DNA of 64,000 nucleotides from Streptomyces sp. ITFR-21. Lineage in GTDB: Bacteria; Actinomycetota; Actinomycetes; Streptomycetales; Streptomycetaceae. Positions within the stretch are counted from its first letter, which is position 1. Every line of letters starts with the position of its first letter. The position numbers and the translations under genes were made by a program. Under the pieces are notes generated by a model. The model worked only from the letters and a program-made list of their open reading frames with translations. It was not told the origin of the DNA and did no database searches. The stretch covers positions 2,624,001-2,688,000 of the forward strand of contig NZ_CP134605.1 of the NCBI RefSeq assembly GCF_031844685.1, read 5' to 3'. Below are positions 26,764-35,776 of the stretch, piece by piece.

Positions 26764-27624
26764 TCAACGCGGCTGCTTCAGTGCGGCGGTGAAGCCGGTG
26801 ACCGGGCGTTCCTGCGGCTCGCCGTCGACGGTGATGTCCACCGCCTCGTTGTAGAACGCGATCAGACCGCGTACGGACCCGACCGCGGGAAGCGGCTCGG
26901 GGTAGCTCCAGGCGATGTCGGGCGGGACGTCCGGGCCGGCGGCGGTCAGCGACCAGTACTCCGCGGTCCCCTTGTAGGGGCAGCCGGTGCTCAGGTCCGT
27001 GGGGGTGAACAGGTCCAGGCGTACGTCCTCGGGCGGGATGTAGTACCGGACCGGCAGCCGGGTCTCGAAGACCAGCACGGGCCGGCGGGTCTCGGCGACG
27101 AGCACGCCGTCGATCTCCACCCGTACGTGGCGGGTGCTCGCGATGGCGTCGACCCGCTTGTACGGGTCGCGGGGGTGCACGAAGATCTCCTCGTCCTCCT
27201 CGTACCAGTGGTCGAGCCCGCGGCCCGCCCGCCGGAACCACTCGAAGGAGATGTAGCCGGACAGCTCCGGCACCGGGAACGTCCAGGCGGCGTTGGCGAC
27301 GGTCTCGCCGTCCAGCACCAGGTCGTAGAAGGTCTCGGAGCCGGTGTGCGCCCCCGTGTCGGGGTCGGCCGCCGGGTGCAGCAGTCCGGCGCGGACGTCC
27401 TCGCGGGGGAAGGCGTAGAGCGGCACGGCCTGCCCCGGCTCCCACACCAGGACCGGCCGGCGGCTGTCGACGACGGTGGTGCCGCCCTTGGCGCCGCGGA
27501 CCCGGCGCTCGCTCGGCTCCCAGGTGAGGGCGTCCTCCTGCGGCGGATGCCGGCGCTCGACGGCGACGGTCCGCGCCCCGGCGGCCGCACCGGCCGCGTC
27601 CCCGGCCCCGGGTGCCGTACTCAT
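26764..27624 (-). CDS. DUF427 protein with two copies of the domain
   Basis: The 286-residue protein starts at ATG 27624, overlapping the dioxygenase stop as ATGA. Two DUF427 units are visible: VVDSRRPVLVWEPGQAVPLYAFPREDVRAGLL with YDLVLDGETVANAAW, and LVAETRRPVLVFETRLPVRYYIPPEDVRLDLF with CPYKGTAEYWSLTA. DUF427 proteins are small beta-rich cytoplasmic proteins of unknown biochemical role. It is coupled to the upstream dioxygenase gene, so both are likely expressed together. Confidence 0.85.
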   Translation of the reverse strand: MSTAPGAGDAAGAAAGARTVAVERRHPPQEDALTWEPSERRVRGAKGGTTVVDSRRPVLVWEPGQAVPLYAFPREDVRAGLLHPAADPDTGAHTGSETFYDLVLDGETVANAAWTFPVPELSGYISFEWFRRAGRGLDHWYEEDEEIFVHPRDPYKRVDAIASTRHVRVEIDGVLVAETRRPVLVFETRLPVRYYIPPEDVRLDLFTPTDLSTGCPYKGTAEYWSLTAAGPDVPPDIAWSYPEPLPAVGSVRGLIAFYNEAVDITVDGEPQERPVTGFTAALKQPR

Positions 27625-28661
27625 CGGGCCAGCTCCGCGACGTACGGGCGGCCCTCGCGCCAGGCCGCCACCTGGTCGGGACGCCCGAAGACCTTGAGGT
27701 ACTCCTGGACGTTGGTCGACGCCCGCTCCCAGACCGAGACGGGCTCGAAGTCCGAGTCGTCGGGGTCGGCGAAGGGCGGCAGCGGTTCCACCACGGTGTC
27801 CAGGCTCGGGAAGAGGAACACCCCCGAGGAGCGGCGGGTCACCGTGCCGCCGGCCACCACCCGGTGGCGGCCCGGACGCAGCCGCCCCTCGGTCCAGTTG
27901 GCCAGCAGCGAGCCGGTGAACACCTGGAGCGCGCCGGGCCGGATCGGCACCGGCAGCCAGGTGCCGTCGGGGCGCTGCCCCTGGAGCCCGGCGTAGTCGC
28001 CCTCCTGGTGCAGCACCGTCACCACCGAGCCGTCGGCGTGCTCCAGCAGCAGCAGCTTCTCCCCGGGGGCGGGGGTGTCGCCGGAGGCGTCGGCGGGGGT
28101 GTCGGCGTGCGTCCAGGTCGGGTAGTCGTTGACCACGAAGGTGGAGAAGCCGTCGTCGCCGAGCGGGAAGGTCGCGGCGGGCACCCCGAGGACCTTCGCG
28201 TAGAGGGCGACGACCTTGCGGCCCACCTCGGTGGCGGCGTCGCGGTAGCGGAAGGCGGCGTCGCGCAGTCCGGGCTCCTGCTCCGGCCACACGTTCACAT
28301 GGGCGAAGAGGGTGGCCTGTTCGGGGGTGAGGCCCGCGGCGAGCGCGTCCTCGGCGTTGTCGTACTGGCCGATGTTGATGCGCTCCAGCTCCAGCCGGCC
28401 GAAGTCGTCCGGCCACTGGCGCCAGCCGCGGTAGGGGTGCCCGGTGGGGCTGGCCAGCTTCTCCTTCTCCTCGCGCGGCAGGGCCAGCACCCGGCCGGCG
28501 CTCTGGTGGAAGTCGTCGATGAGCTGCTGCGGCACGCCGTGGTTGACGACCTGGATGATGCCGATCTGCTCGGCGGCGGCGCGCACGGCGGCGAGCAGCT
28601 CCTCGGGGGCGTCGTCGCTCAGGGCGAGCTGAAGGTCGACGACGGGGATCTCTACGGTCAT
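27621..28661 (-). CDS. Isopenicillin N synthase-like Fe(II) dioxygenase
   Basis: The 346-residue protein starts at ATG 28661. It has the N-terminal DIOX_N pattern (IPVVDL to IIQVVNHGVPQQLID) and the 2-oxoglutarate/Fe(II) core: EHADGSVVTVLHQ gives the HxD pair (about H208, D210), the distal histidine is in GRHRVVAGG (about H266), and an RxS pair follows (about 276-279). The metal triad is therefore intact. The family hydroxylates, desaturates or cyclises small molecules. The closest named types are isopenicillin N synthase, gibberellin oxidases and related proteins, but no beta-lactam genes are near. Located after an oligopeptide transporter and a hydrolase-fold gene, it may act on an imported compound. 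Confidence 0.85.
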   Translation of the reverse strand: MTVEIPVVDLQLALSDDAPEELLAAVRAAAEQIGIIQVVNHGVPQQLIDDFHQSAGRVLALPREEKEKLASPTGHPYRGWRQWPDDFGRLELERINIGQYDNAEDALAAGLTPEQATLFAHVNVWPEQEPGLRDAAFRYRDAATEVGRKVVALYAKVLGVPAATFPLGDDGFSTFVVNDYPTWTHADTPADASGDTPAPGEKLLLLEHADGSVVTVLHQEGDYAGLQGQRPDGTWLPVPIRPGALQVFTGSLLANWTEGRLRPGRHRVVAGGTVTRRSSGVFLFPSLDTVVEPLPPFADPDDSDFEPVSVWERASTNVQEYLKVFGRPDQVAAWREGRPYVAELAR

Positions 28662-28797
28662 GGTGCGGTCTCCTGTGCGGTGGTGGGACGGGACGGGCGG
28701 TCGGGGACGGGGTGGAGAGAGCCGGGTCGAGCCGGCCGCAAACGGGCTCGGCGCGTGGTGATCGGCTGGAGGGGGTGTTGGTACGGGCTCGGGCGGG

Positions 28798-29691
28798 TCA
28801 GGGCAGCAGGCCGCGGAGCAGTGCGGCGAGGGCCGCGGGGCCGGGTTCCACGGTGACGGCCTCACCGGTGGGCACCTCGCCGGTGAAGCGGGCGACGGCC
28901 TTGTCGTCCAGCGGGCCGCCCTGCGTACGGACCAGCAGCGGGGAGGGCGCGGCGGCGAGTCGGGCCCAGAGGGCCTCGTCGTCGAGGTCGGTGGGCGCGC
29001 CGTCGGGGAGCGCGCCCAGGTGGTGCCGCCAGGTCCACCGCCCGTCGTCGCCCTGGGTCGTCTCCTGCCGGGCGGTCCGCGCGTCGGGGCGGCCGGCGGA
29101 CCCGGCGCCGGGATCCGTACCGGGACCGGCACCGGCACCGGCACGGGTGCGGGCGGTCAGCCAGGCGTGGGCCTCGTCCTGGTCGGCGAAGTCGGGGCTG
29201 GGGGTCGGCCAGGGCCGGTCCGCGGCGGCGGGCGACCCGGGGAGGGTGTCGACCAGGACGAGCCGGCCGAGCCGGGCCGGCGCCTTGGCGGTGGCCGCGA
29301 CGGCGACGAGCGCGCCGAGCCCCCGGCCCACCACGGGGACGTCCGCGGGGGCGAAGGAGTGCGCGGCCTCGGCGACGGAGGCCGCCAGCCGCCGCGGCCG
29401 GTAGTCGCCGCGCCCGCGCCAGGTGGAGCGGCCGTGCCCCGGCAGGTCCACCGCGACGGCCGGGCGGCCGAGGGCGGTCAGCACGTCGTCCCAGGTCCGC
29501 GCGCTGGCTCCGGCCTCGTGCAGCAGCAGGACGCGAGGGGCCCCGGTGTGCCAGAACACGCCGCTGACGTGGCCGCCCGAGGGGATGGTGAGCCAGCGGC
29601 GCTGGACCACCGGCGGCGCGGCGCCCGCCGGAAGGCCGGCGAGCAGGTCGGCGAACTCGATCGGTGTCGCGTCGGTGAGGGGGTGGGACAT
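28798..29691 (-). CDS. Alpha/beta-hydrolase-fold protein lacking the nucleophile
   Basis: The 297-residue protein starts at ATG 29691. It has alpha/beta-hydrolase landmarks: VLLLHEAGASARTWDDVL (oxyanion loop, HEAG in place of HG), AVDLPGHGRS, and the nucleophile elbow region VVGRGLGALVAVAA. In the elbow GxSxG is replaced by GRGLG, so the catalytic serine is missing. The last strand (AVTVEPGPAALAALL) also lacks the usual histidine. It probably is not a classical esterase; it could bind a ligand or use another mechanism. A low-complexity insert (AGAGAGPGTDPGAGSAG) lies in the cap region. It lies between the transporter and the dioxygenase on the same strand. Confidence 0.75.
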   Translation of the reverse strand: MSHPLTDATPIEFADLLAGLPAGAAPPVVQRRWLTIPSGGHVSGVFWHTGAPRVLLLHEAGASARTWDDVLTALGRPAVAVDLPGHGRSTWRGRGDYRPRRLAASVAEAAHSFAPADVPVVGRGLGALVAVAATAKAPARLGRLVLVDTLPGSPAAADRPWPTPSPDFADQDEAHAWLTARTRAGAGAGPGTDPGAGSAGRPDARTARQETTQGDDGRWTWRHHLGALPDGAPTDLDDEALWARLAAAPSPLLVRTQGGPLDDKAVARFTGEVPTGEAVTVEPGPAALAALLRGLLP

Positions 29692-29907
29692 GGAACTCCT
29701 CAGGGGGTGCGAGGTGGCGGCGGGGCGTGGCGGCCCGGCCCGGCCGAAGGCCGGCGTCGGCGGGAGGCCGGCGTCGGCGGGAGGCCGGCGTCAGCGTCAG
29801 CGTCAGCGTCAGCGTCAGCGTCAGCGTCAGCGGGAGGCTCGGGCATCGGCTGGGGATGGAAGGCGGGGCGGGGACGGGGAGGCGGGCCCGGACCGCTCCC
29901 GGTGGGG
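29692..29907. other. Gap between transporter ATPase and hydrolase genes
   Basis: The 216-base gap carries a hexamer array (29788-29829) and two shorter GC repeats. No gene or terminator is evident, so readthrough from the transporter operon is possible. Confidence 0.5.
29788..29829. repeat. Hexamer tandem repeat gcgtca, seven copies
   Basis: Seven perfect copies of gcgtca lie between the ABC ATPase and the alpha/beta-hydrolase-fold gene, near the latter's start. They could change spacing between the genes if copy number varies. Confidence 0.95.
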
Positions 29908-32031
29908 TCACGGGCCGGGGCGGGGGACGACCGCGGGTCCGGCGCCGCCGGGGCCGGCACCGGCGACGGCCGCCGACTCCGTCCGCCAGACGGGGAGTTC
30001 GGCGACCTCCAGGTGGCAGCGCACGACATGGCCGGGACCCACCGCGCGGTCCGGCGGCGCGGTCTCGGCGCACAGTCCGTCGATACGTGACCGGCAGCGG
30101 TCGGCGAACCGGCAGCCGTCGGCCGCCGGCACCGGGCCCGGTGGTGCGGACGCGGTGTCCGCGGGGCCCGGCACCCGGGAGGCCGCGGCGACCAGGACCG
30201 CCGTGTAGGGGTGCGAGGGGCCGTGCAGCACGGCGGCGGCCGGGCCGTTTTCCACGACCTGTCCCCGGTACATCACCGCGATCCGGTCGGCCAGATACCC
30301 CACGACCGCGAGGTCGTGGGAGATGAACAGGTACGAGGTGCCGGTGGAGTCGCGCTGCTCGGCGAGCAGTTCCACCACCGACGCCTGCACGCTCGCGTCC
30401 AGCGAGGACACCGGCTCGTCACAGACGACGAGTTCGGGGGCGCCGGCGAAGCTGCGGGCGATGGCCACCCGCTGCTTCTGCCCGCCGGAGAGCTTGTCGG
30501 GCCTGCGGTCGAGCAGGTCCGGGTCGATCCGGGTGCGTTCGGTCAGCCGGTCGAGCGGGCCGGGGCCTTCGGGGCCGGCCAGCGTGGTCAGCGCCCGGGT
30601 GAGCACGGTCCGCACGGTGTGGCTGGGGTTCAAGGTGGCGTCCGGGTTCTGGAAGACCATCTGCACCCGGCGCAGGTCCGCCGGGCTGCGCCGGGCCACC
30701 GTCGGCGCCAGTTCCCGCCCGTGCAGCCGCAGTTCGCCGGGCCCGCCGGGGCCCAGTCCGGCCACCGCGCGGGCCAGCGTGGTCTTGCCGCTGCCGGACT
30801 CCCCGACCAGGCCCAGCACTTCACCCTGGCGGACCGTCAGGTCGACGTGGTCGACGGCGACCGTGTGCCCGTAGGACCGTACGAGGCCGCGTACGTCGAG
30901 CAGCACCGGCCGCTCGCCGCCGGCCGCCGGGGTCGCCGCGGCCGGCGGCGCGGTGGCGGACTCCGGTCCGGGGCCGGGGTGCAGGCAGCGTACGAGGCGG
31001 CCCGGCACCGCGTCCGGGTCGAGCGCGGGCTCCGCGGCCCGGCAGGCGTCCGTCGCACGGGGGCAGCGCGGCGCGAAGGAGCAGCCGGGTCCGGCGCCGC
31101 CGAGCAGCGGCAGCCGGCCGGGGATCGGTCGCAGCGGCCGGTCCGCGCGGCTGACGCCGAGCCGGGGCACGGCGGCGAGCAGCGCGGCGGTGTAGGGGTG
31201 CGCGGGCCCGTCCAGCACCGGGCGTACGTCGCCGGCCTCGACGAGCCGGCCGGCGTAGAGCACCCCGACGCGGTCGCACAGCCTGCCGACCAGTCCCAGG
31301 TCGTGGCTGACGAAGACCACCGCGGCCCGCAGTTCGCTGCGCAACTCGGCCAGCAGGGACAGGACTTCGTGCTCCACGGAGGCGTCCAGACCCGTGGTCG
31401 GCTCGTCCAGGACGAGCAGCTGTGGCTGGACGGCGAGGGCGGCGGCGATGCCGACGCGCTGCTGCTGGCCGCCGGAGAGCTGGTGCGGGTAGCGGCGTAC
31501 CAGTGACCGCGGGTCGGGCAGCCTGACCTGGTGCAGCAGTTCGACGGTGCGGGCCGCCGCCCGGGCCCGGCTGAGCCCGCGCTGCCGCAGGATCTCGCCG
31601 AGCTGGGCGCCGATCCGCATGGTGGGGTCGAGCGAGCCGGCCGCGTCCTGGTGCACGAACGCCAGTGCGCCGGAGCGCCAGCGGCGCAGCGCCCGCGCGT
31701 CCAGGTCCAGCACCGGCGTACCGCCCACCAGGACCGAACCGCCCAGCACCCGCCCGCCGGGGGCGAGATGCCGCGCCAGGGCGTACGCCAGGGTGGACTT
31801 GCCGCAGCCGGACTCGCCCACCAGGCCGAAGATCTCGCCGGGCGCGACGGAGAAGCTGATGTCGTGCAGGACCTGGGCGGGGCCGTCGGGGGTGTCGTAG
31901 GCGACGCTCAGCCCGGTGACGTCGAGCCCGGCGGCAGCGGAGCCGGCCGGACCCGGTCCGGCGGCCTCCACCCCGGCCGGGCCCGGTCCGGCAGCCGCCG
32001 GGCCGCCCCCGTTGCCGTTCGGTCCGCTCAT
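29908..32031 (-). CDS. Fused double ATPase of an oligopeptide ABC transporter
   Basis: The 707-residue protein starts at ATG 32031, overlapping the permease stop as ATGA. It holds two complete ATPase domains: Walker A GLVGESGCGKSTLAYAL and GLVGESGSGKTTLARAV, signature motifs LSGGQQQRVGIA and LSGGQKQRVAIA, Walker B LLVLDEPTTGLDAS and LVVCDEPVSSLDAS, and both H-loops (VSHDLG, ISHDLA). Each is followed by an oligopeptide-type C-terminal extension with clustered cysteines (CSFAPRCPRATDAC and CRFADRCRSRIDGLC). This equals DppD and DppF joined in one chain. It powers uptake by the permeases encoded upstream. Confidence 0.9.
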   Translation of the reverse strand: MSGPNGNGGGPAAAGPGPAGVEAAGPGPAGSAAAGLDVTGLSVAYDTPDGPAQVLHDISFSVAPGEIFGLVGESGCGKSTLAYALARHLAPGGRVLGGSVLVGGTPVLDLDARALRRWRSGALAFVHQDAAGSLDPTMRIGAQLGEILRQRGLSRARAAARTVELLHQVRLPDPRSLVRRYPHQLSGGQQQRVGIAAALAVQPQLLVLDEPTTGLDASVEHEVLSLLAELRSELRAAVVFVSHDLGLVGRLCDRVGVLYAGRLVEAGDVRPVLDGPAHPYTAALLAAVPRLGVSRADRPLRPIPGRLPLLGGAGPGCSFAPRCPRATDACRAAEPALDPDAVPGRLVRCLHPGPGPESATAPPAAATPAAGGERPVLLDVRGLVRSYGHTVAVDHVDLTVRQGEVLGLVGESGSGKTTLARAVAGLGPGGPGELRLHGRELAPTVARRSPADLRRVQMVFQNPDATLNPSHTVRTVLTRALTTLAGPEGPGPLDRLTERTRIDPDLLDRRPDKLSGGQKQRVAIARSFAGAPELVVCDEPVSSLDASVQASVVELLAEQRDSTGTSYLFISHDLAVVGYLADRIAVMYRGQVVENGPAAAVLHGPSHPYTAVLVAAASRVPGPADTASAPPGPVPAADGCRFADRCRSRIDGLCAETAPPDRAVGPGHVVRCHLEVAELPVWRTESAAVAGAGPGGAGPAVVPRPGP

Positions 32032-32918
32032 CGGGGGCTCGCCGCCTTCCGGCCGGGGGTGTCGGACCTGTTCCTGAGCGTGTCGGCGGCCAGTGCCACG
32101 CCCACCACCAGCGAGGCGATCGCCAGCGCCGGGGAGAGCACCGTCCAGGGCGCGTTCTGCAGCCAGACCCGGTTGTCGTTGATGGACGCCCCCCACTCGG
32201 GCGAGCCGGGCGGCTGGCCGAGGCCGAGGAAGGAGAGCGTCGCGGCGGCGAACACCGCGTCGCCGAGCCGCGAGGTGGCCTCGACCAGCACCGTGCCGCG
32301 GACGTTGGGCAGGATCTCGCGCAGCAGCAGCGACCACCCGGGCTCGCCGCGCAGCCGGGCCGCGGCCACGTACGGCTTCTCCCGCTCGACCAGCGTCGCG
32401 GCCCGCACACTGCGGGCGACCAGCGGGACGAAGGTCACGGCGATGACCACCAGCACGACCGTCACCGAGTGGCCGAGCAGGGCCACGAAGAGCACCGTGG
32501 CGATGATCGCGGGGAAGACCGCGACCGCGTCCACGAACCGCATCGCCACCTCGTCGAACCAGCCGCCGCGCGCACCCACCGTCAGGCCCAGCGCGGTGCC
32601 GGCGACCACGGCCAGCGCGGTCGCGGCGGGCGCCACCTCCAGCACCGGCCGGGACCCGGCCAGCATCCGGGACAGCACGTCCCGCCCGAACTGGTCGGTG
32701 CCCAGCCAGTGCGCGCCGCTGGGCCCGAGGAAGCGGTCCTGCGGGACCTGGGCGTCGGGCGCGTACGGCACCAGTTGCGGCCACGCCAGCGCCACCACCG
32801 CCCACAGCGCGACGACGACCCCGCCGGCGAGCAGCGGCAGCGGCGGCCGGCGGCGCCCGGCCGGCGCCCGCCGGACCGGCACCGGTACGGGCGCCGCCGC
32901 GGGTTCCAGCGCGGTCAT
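32028..32918 (-). CDS. DppC-like permease of the oligopeptide ABC transporter
   Basis: The 296-residue protein starts at ATG 32918 with an ATGA overlap. It has the OppC/DppC pattern: a first helix (LLAGGVVVALWAVVAL), HWLGTDQFGRDVLSRML, several helices, and the cytoplasmic EAA-like loop YVAAARLRGEPGWSLLLREI followed by LPNVRG. It forms the membrane channel together with the DppB-like protein. Substrate class is peptides or similar compounds. Confidence 0.9.
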   Translation of the reverse strand: MTALEPAAAPVPVPVRRAPAGRRRPPLPLLAGGVVVALWAVVALAWPQLVPYAPDAQVPQDRFLGPSGAHWLGTDQFGRDVLSRMLAGSRPVLEVAPAATALAVVAGTALGLTVGARGGWFDEVAMRFVDAVAVFPAIIATVLFVALLGHSVTVVLVVIAVTFVPLVARSVRAATLVEREKPYVAAARLRGEPGWSLLLREILPNVRGTVLVEATSRLGDAVFAAATLSFLGLGQPPGSPEWGASINDNRVWLQNAPWTVLSPALAIASLVVGVALAADTLRNRSDTPGRKAASPR

Positions 32919-33871
32919 GCCGTCTCCCCCAGCCGTACCCGCGGGTCGAGCAGCCGGTAGGCGATGTCGGCCAGCAGCACCACCAGCATGTAGAGCACGC
33001 CCAGCACCATCGCAGTGGCCTGAAGGGTGGGCAGGTCCTTGTCGGTGGCGGACTGGAGCAGCAGAGCGCCGACCCCGGGGTAGTTGAAGAGCAGCTCGAC
33101 GACGACGATCCCGCCCATCAGGTACTGCAGCTGCACGCCGAGCGCGCTGGTGGCCGGGACGAGCGCGTTGCGCAGCACGTGCCGCAGCACCACCTGCCGG
33201 CCGCTGAAGCCGCGCAGCCGGGCGGCCCTGACGTGCGGGCTGCCCAGCACCGCTATGGTGCCGGCCCGTACGTGCCGGGAGACGTAGCCGAGGCAGACCA
33301 GCACCAGGGCGGCCGTCGGCAGCGCGAAGTGCTGGAGGGTGGCCCACAGGCCGCCGTGCCCGGGGTCGGTCTGCGCGGAGGCCGGCAGCCAGTGCGCCCG
33401 CACCGAGAAGACCAGCAGCAGCACGATCCCGGTGACGAACTCCGGTGTGGCGCCCAGCGCCAGGCCCGCGGTGCTGATCACCCGGTCCAGCGGCCGGCCG
33501 TGCCGCAGCCCGGCCAGCACGCCGAGGCCGAGCGCGACCGGCACCAGCACCGCGAACGCGGTGAGCGCCAGCGGCAGCGAGTGGCCGAGCCGGCCGAGCA
33601 GCAGCCCGCGTACGGGGGTGTGCAAGGTGTACGAGGTACCCCAGTCGCCGCTGAGGAAGCGGCCGAGCCAGTGTCCGTACTGCGTCACCAGCGGCTGGTC
33701 CAGGCCCAGTTGGCGGTCCAACCGGCGTACGGACGCGTCGCTGGCCTCGCGGCCGAGGACGACCCGGCCGACGTCGCCCGGCAGTACCTGGGTGGCGGCG
33801 AACACCACGAAGGACAGCACCAGGAGGGTCACCGGGATCGCCGCCAGCCTGCGCAGCAGGAAGTGCCTCAT
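32915..33871 (-). CDS. DppB-like permease of the oligopeptide ABC transporter
   Basis: The 318-residue protein starts at ATG 33871. MRHFLLRRLAAIPVTLLVLS is the typical OppB/DppB start, followed by PGDVGRVVLGREAS, DWGTSYTLHTPV and the EAA-like loop HVRAARLRGFSGRQVVLRHV LRNALVP. Six helices are expected. It lies 13 bases after the binding-protein gene. Confidence 0.9.
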   Translation of the reverse strand: MRHFLLRRLAAIPVTLLVLSFVVFAATQVLPGDVGRVVLGREASDASVRRLDRQLGLDQPLVTQYGHWLGRFLSGDWGTSYTLHTPVRGLLLGRLGHSLPLALTAFAVLVPVALGLGVLAGLRHGRPLDRVISTAGLALGATPEFVTGIVLLLVFSVRAHWLPASAQTDPGHGGLWATLQHFALPTAALVLVCLGYVSRHVRAGTIAVLGSPHVRAARLRGFSGRQVVLRHVLRNALVPATSALGVQLQYLMGGIVVVELLFNYPGVGALLLQSATDKDLPTLQATAMVLGVLYMLVVLLADIAYRLLDPRVRLGETA

Positions 33872-33884
33872 CGGTCGCCCCCGC

Positions 33885-35528
33885 TCAGACCCGGGAGACC
33901 GAGCTGAAGTCCACGTACGCGCTGGGGTGGGCCTCGACGCCGCGGAATTTCCTGCCGTTGTAGGCGCGTACGGCTCCCGACCAGTAGGTGACGACGATGG
34001 GCACGTCCTCGTTCAGCGCCTTGGCGATGATCTCCGCCTGCGCCCGGCGCTCCTCGTCGGTGGTCGCGGCGTCGTAGGCGTCGGCGGCGGCGTCCAGGGC
34101 CTTGTTGCTGTACTTCGAGCCGTTCCAGACCGCACCGGTCTTTACCATCGGCGTAATGAACTGGCTCGGCACGGCGCGCCCGGCCCAGCCGACAAGGTTG
34201 GCGGTGGTGAAGAGCCAGGGCGCGTCCTTGGCCTGGTCGCCGCCGTAGAAGTCGGCGGAGGAGCGCTGGTCGAGGTCCACGGTGATGCCGAGCTGCTTGA
34301 GCTGGCTCTGGATCGTGACCGCGTAGTCCTTGCTGGGCGGGTCGAAGGTCAGGGTGAAGCGCAGCTTGTCCACCCCGGCGGCGGCCAGCAGCCGGGCGAC
34401 CTTCGCCTTGTCCTGGGCGCGCTGCGGGATGTCCTTCGGCGCGGCCGGGAAGGCGGGCGCCAGCAGGTGGTCGTTGCCGAGGTCGCCGAGTCCCGCGCCG
34501 ACGCCCTCCTTGACGGCGGGCCGGTCCAGGGCGAAGGCGACGGCCTGCCGGACCTCCTTGCGGTCGAAGGGCGCCTTGTCCACCCGGAGGGTGAGCACCG
34601 TGACGCCGGTGCCCTCGACCTTGTCGACGGTGATGCCGCCGGCCGCGGCGAGCGGCTCGACCAGGTCGGCCCGGCTGAGCAGCTGCGCGTCGATGCTGCC
34701 GCTCTGCAGCGCCACCAGGTCCGCCTGGTCGTCGGCGTAGAAGGTGACCTGGACACCGTCGAGATAGGGCTTGGGGGCGGCCCAGTACGCGGGGTTGCGG
34801 GTGAAGCCGGCGCCCCTGGACGCGTCGTAGGAGTCGAGCAGGAAGGGGCCGGTGCCGATGGCCTTCTTGGTGAAGTCGCCCGCGTAGTCCTGCTTGAGGA
34901 TGACGGTGTTGTAGTTGCCGGCCGAGACCAGGTAAGGGAAGTCGGAGAAGGGCCGCTTGAGGGTGAAGACCACGGTGGACGCGTCCGGCGCGGCGACCCC
35001 GCCCGGTTCGAGGATGGTCGCGAAGGCGGACAGCGCCGAGGACTTGTTCTCGGGGGCGAGCAGCCGGTCGAAGGTCGCCTTCACGGCGGCCGAGTCCAGC
35101 GGGGTGCCGTCGGAGAAGCGGACGCCCTTGCGGAGGGTGAAGGTCCAGGTGCGCGCGGCGGCGTCGGACGTCCAGCCGGTGGCGAGCCTGGGCACCAGCT
35201 TGAAGTCCTTGTCCAGCCAGACCAGGTACTCCGCGACCAGCTGGATCAGGGCGACCGAGGTGCCGTCGTACGCCGTCACCGGGTCCACTGCGGTGGGCGG
35301 CGGCGGGGATCCGGCCCGCAGGGTGCCGCCGGGTCTGACCGGGTCGCCGGCCGCGCTCCTGGTGTCCTTCGGGGCGGCGCCCGCGGGGTCGTGGCTGCCC
35401 GAGCCGCAGGCGGCGAGCAGGGCGGCGAGCGCTCCGCCGGTGCCCGCCGCCAGCAGGCCCCGGCGGGAGAGGTGCGGCAGGGCGTCCTGCCAGGTCTGCG
35501 GGTGCGCCGGGGCGGGGTTCTCGGGCAT
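33885..35528 (-). CDS. Tat-type lipoprotein, oligopeptide-binding protein of the ABC transporter
   Basis: The 547-residue protein starts at ATG 35528. A twin-arginine signal (SRRGLLAAGTGGALAALLAA) ends in a lipobox with the lipid-carrying cysteine at about 41 (LAAC). The mature part is an SBP_bac_5 family protein: WTFTLRKGVRFSDGTPLDSA, AIGTGPFLLDSYD, NPAYWAAPKPYLDGV and VRQAVAFALDRPAV. It captures the substrate outside the membrane for the DppBC-like permeases. The gene is the first long gene after a cysteine-rich leader peptide 248 bases upstream, which may control the operon. Confidence 0.9.
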   Translation of the reverse strand: MPENPAPAHPQTWQDALPHLSRRGLLAAGTGGALAALLAACGSGSHDPAGAAPKDTRSAAGDPVRPGGTLRAGSPPPPTAVDPVTAYDGTSVALIQLVAEYLVWLDKDFKLVPRLATGWTSDAAARTWTFTLRKGVRFSDGTPLDSAAVKATFDRLLAPENKSSALSAFATILEPGGVAAPDASTVVFTLKRPFSDFPYLVSAGNYNTVILKQDYAGDFTKKAIGTGPFLLDSYDASRGAGFTRNPAYWAAPKPYLDGVQVTFYADDQADLVALQSGSIDAQLLSRADLVEPLAAAGGITVDKVEGTGVTVLTLRVDKAPFDRKEVRQAVAFALDRPAVKEGVGAGLGDLGNDHLLAPAFPAAPKDIPQRAQDKAKVARLLAAAGVDKLRFTLTFDPPSKDYAVTIQSQLKQLGITVDLDQRSSADFYGGDQAKDAPWLFTTANLVGWAGRAVPSQFITPMVKTGAVWNGSKYSNKALDAAADAYDAATTDEERRAQAEIIAKALNEDVPIVVTYWSGAVRAYNGRKFRGVEAHPSAYVDFSSVSRV

Positions 35529-35776
35529 GACTGTCTCCAGGGAAGGGCGGGGGTCGTCCGGGGTGGCGCGCACTGCTGCCGTGGCGGTACGCGGGAGCGT
35601 CCGCGGGCGGGAGGTCCACGGGGGCGGCCGGCGGGTAAGGGTCCGCGGGCGAAGGCGATCGGTCGGGCGCGCCGCCCGCCGGGTGCGGGGGCGCCTCGCG
35701 CTCAGGTGCTGTTCGCGGGGTCCGGCCTCGGGAACGGGCGGCGGTTTGCAGGGGGCGGCGAAGCCTCAGGAGCAGG

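Noticed and set aside
27621..28661. Dioxygenase considered as a true isopenicillin N synthase of a beta-lactam cluster
   Set aside because: No ACV synthetase or other beta-lactam genes are adjacent, and the NRPS in this window has a different architecture.
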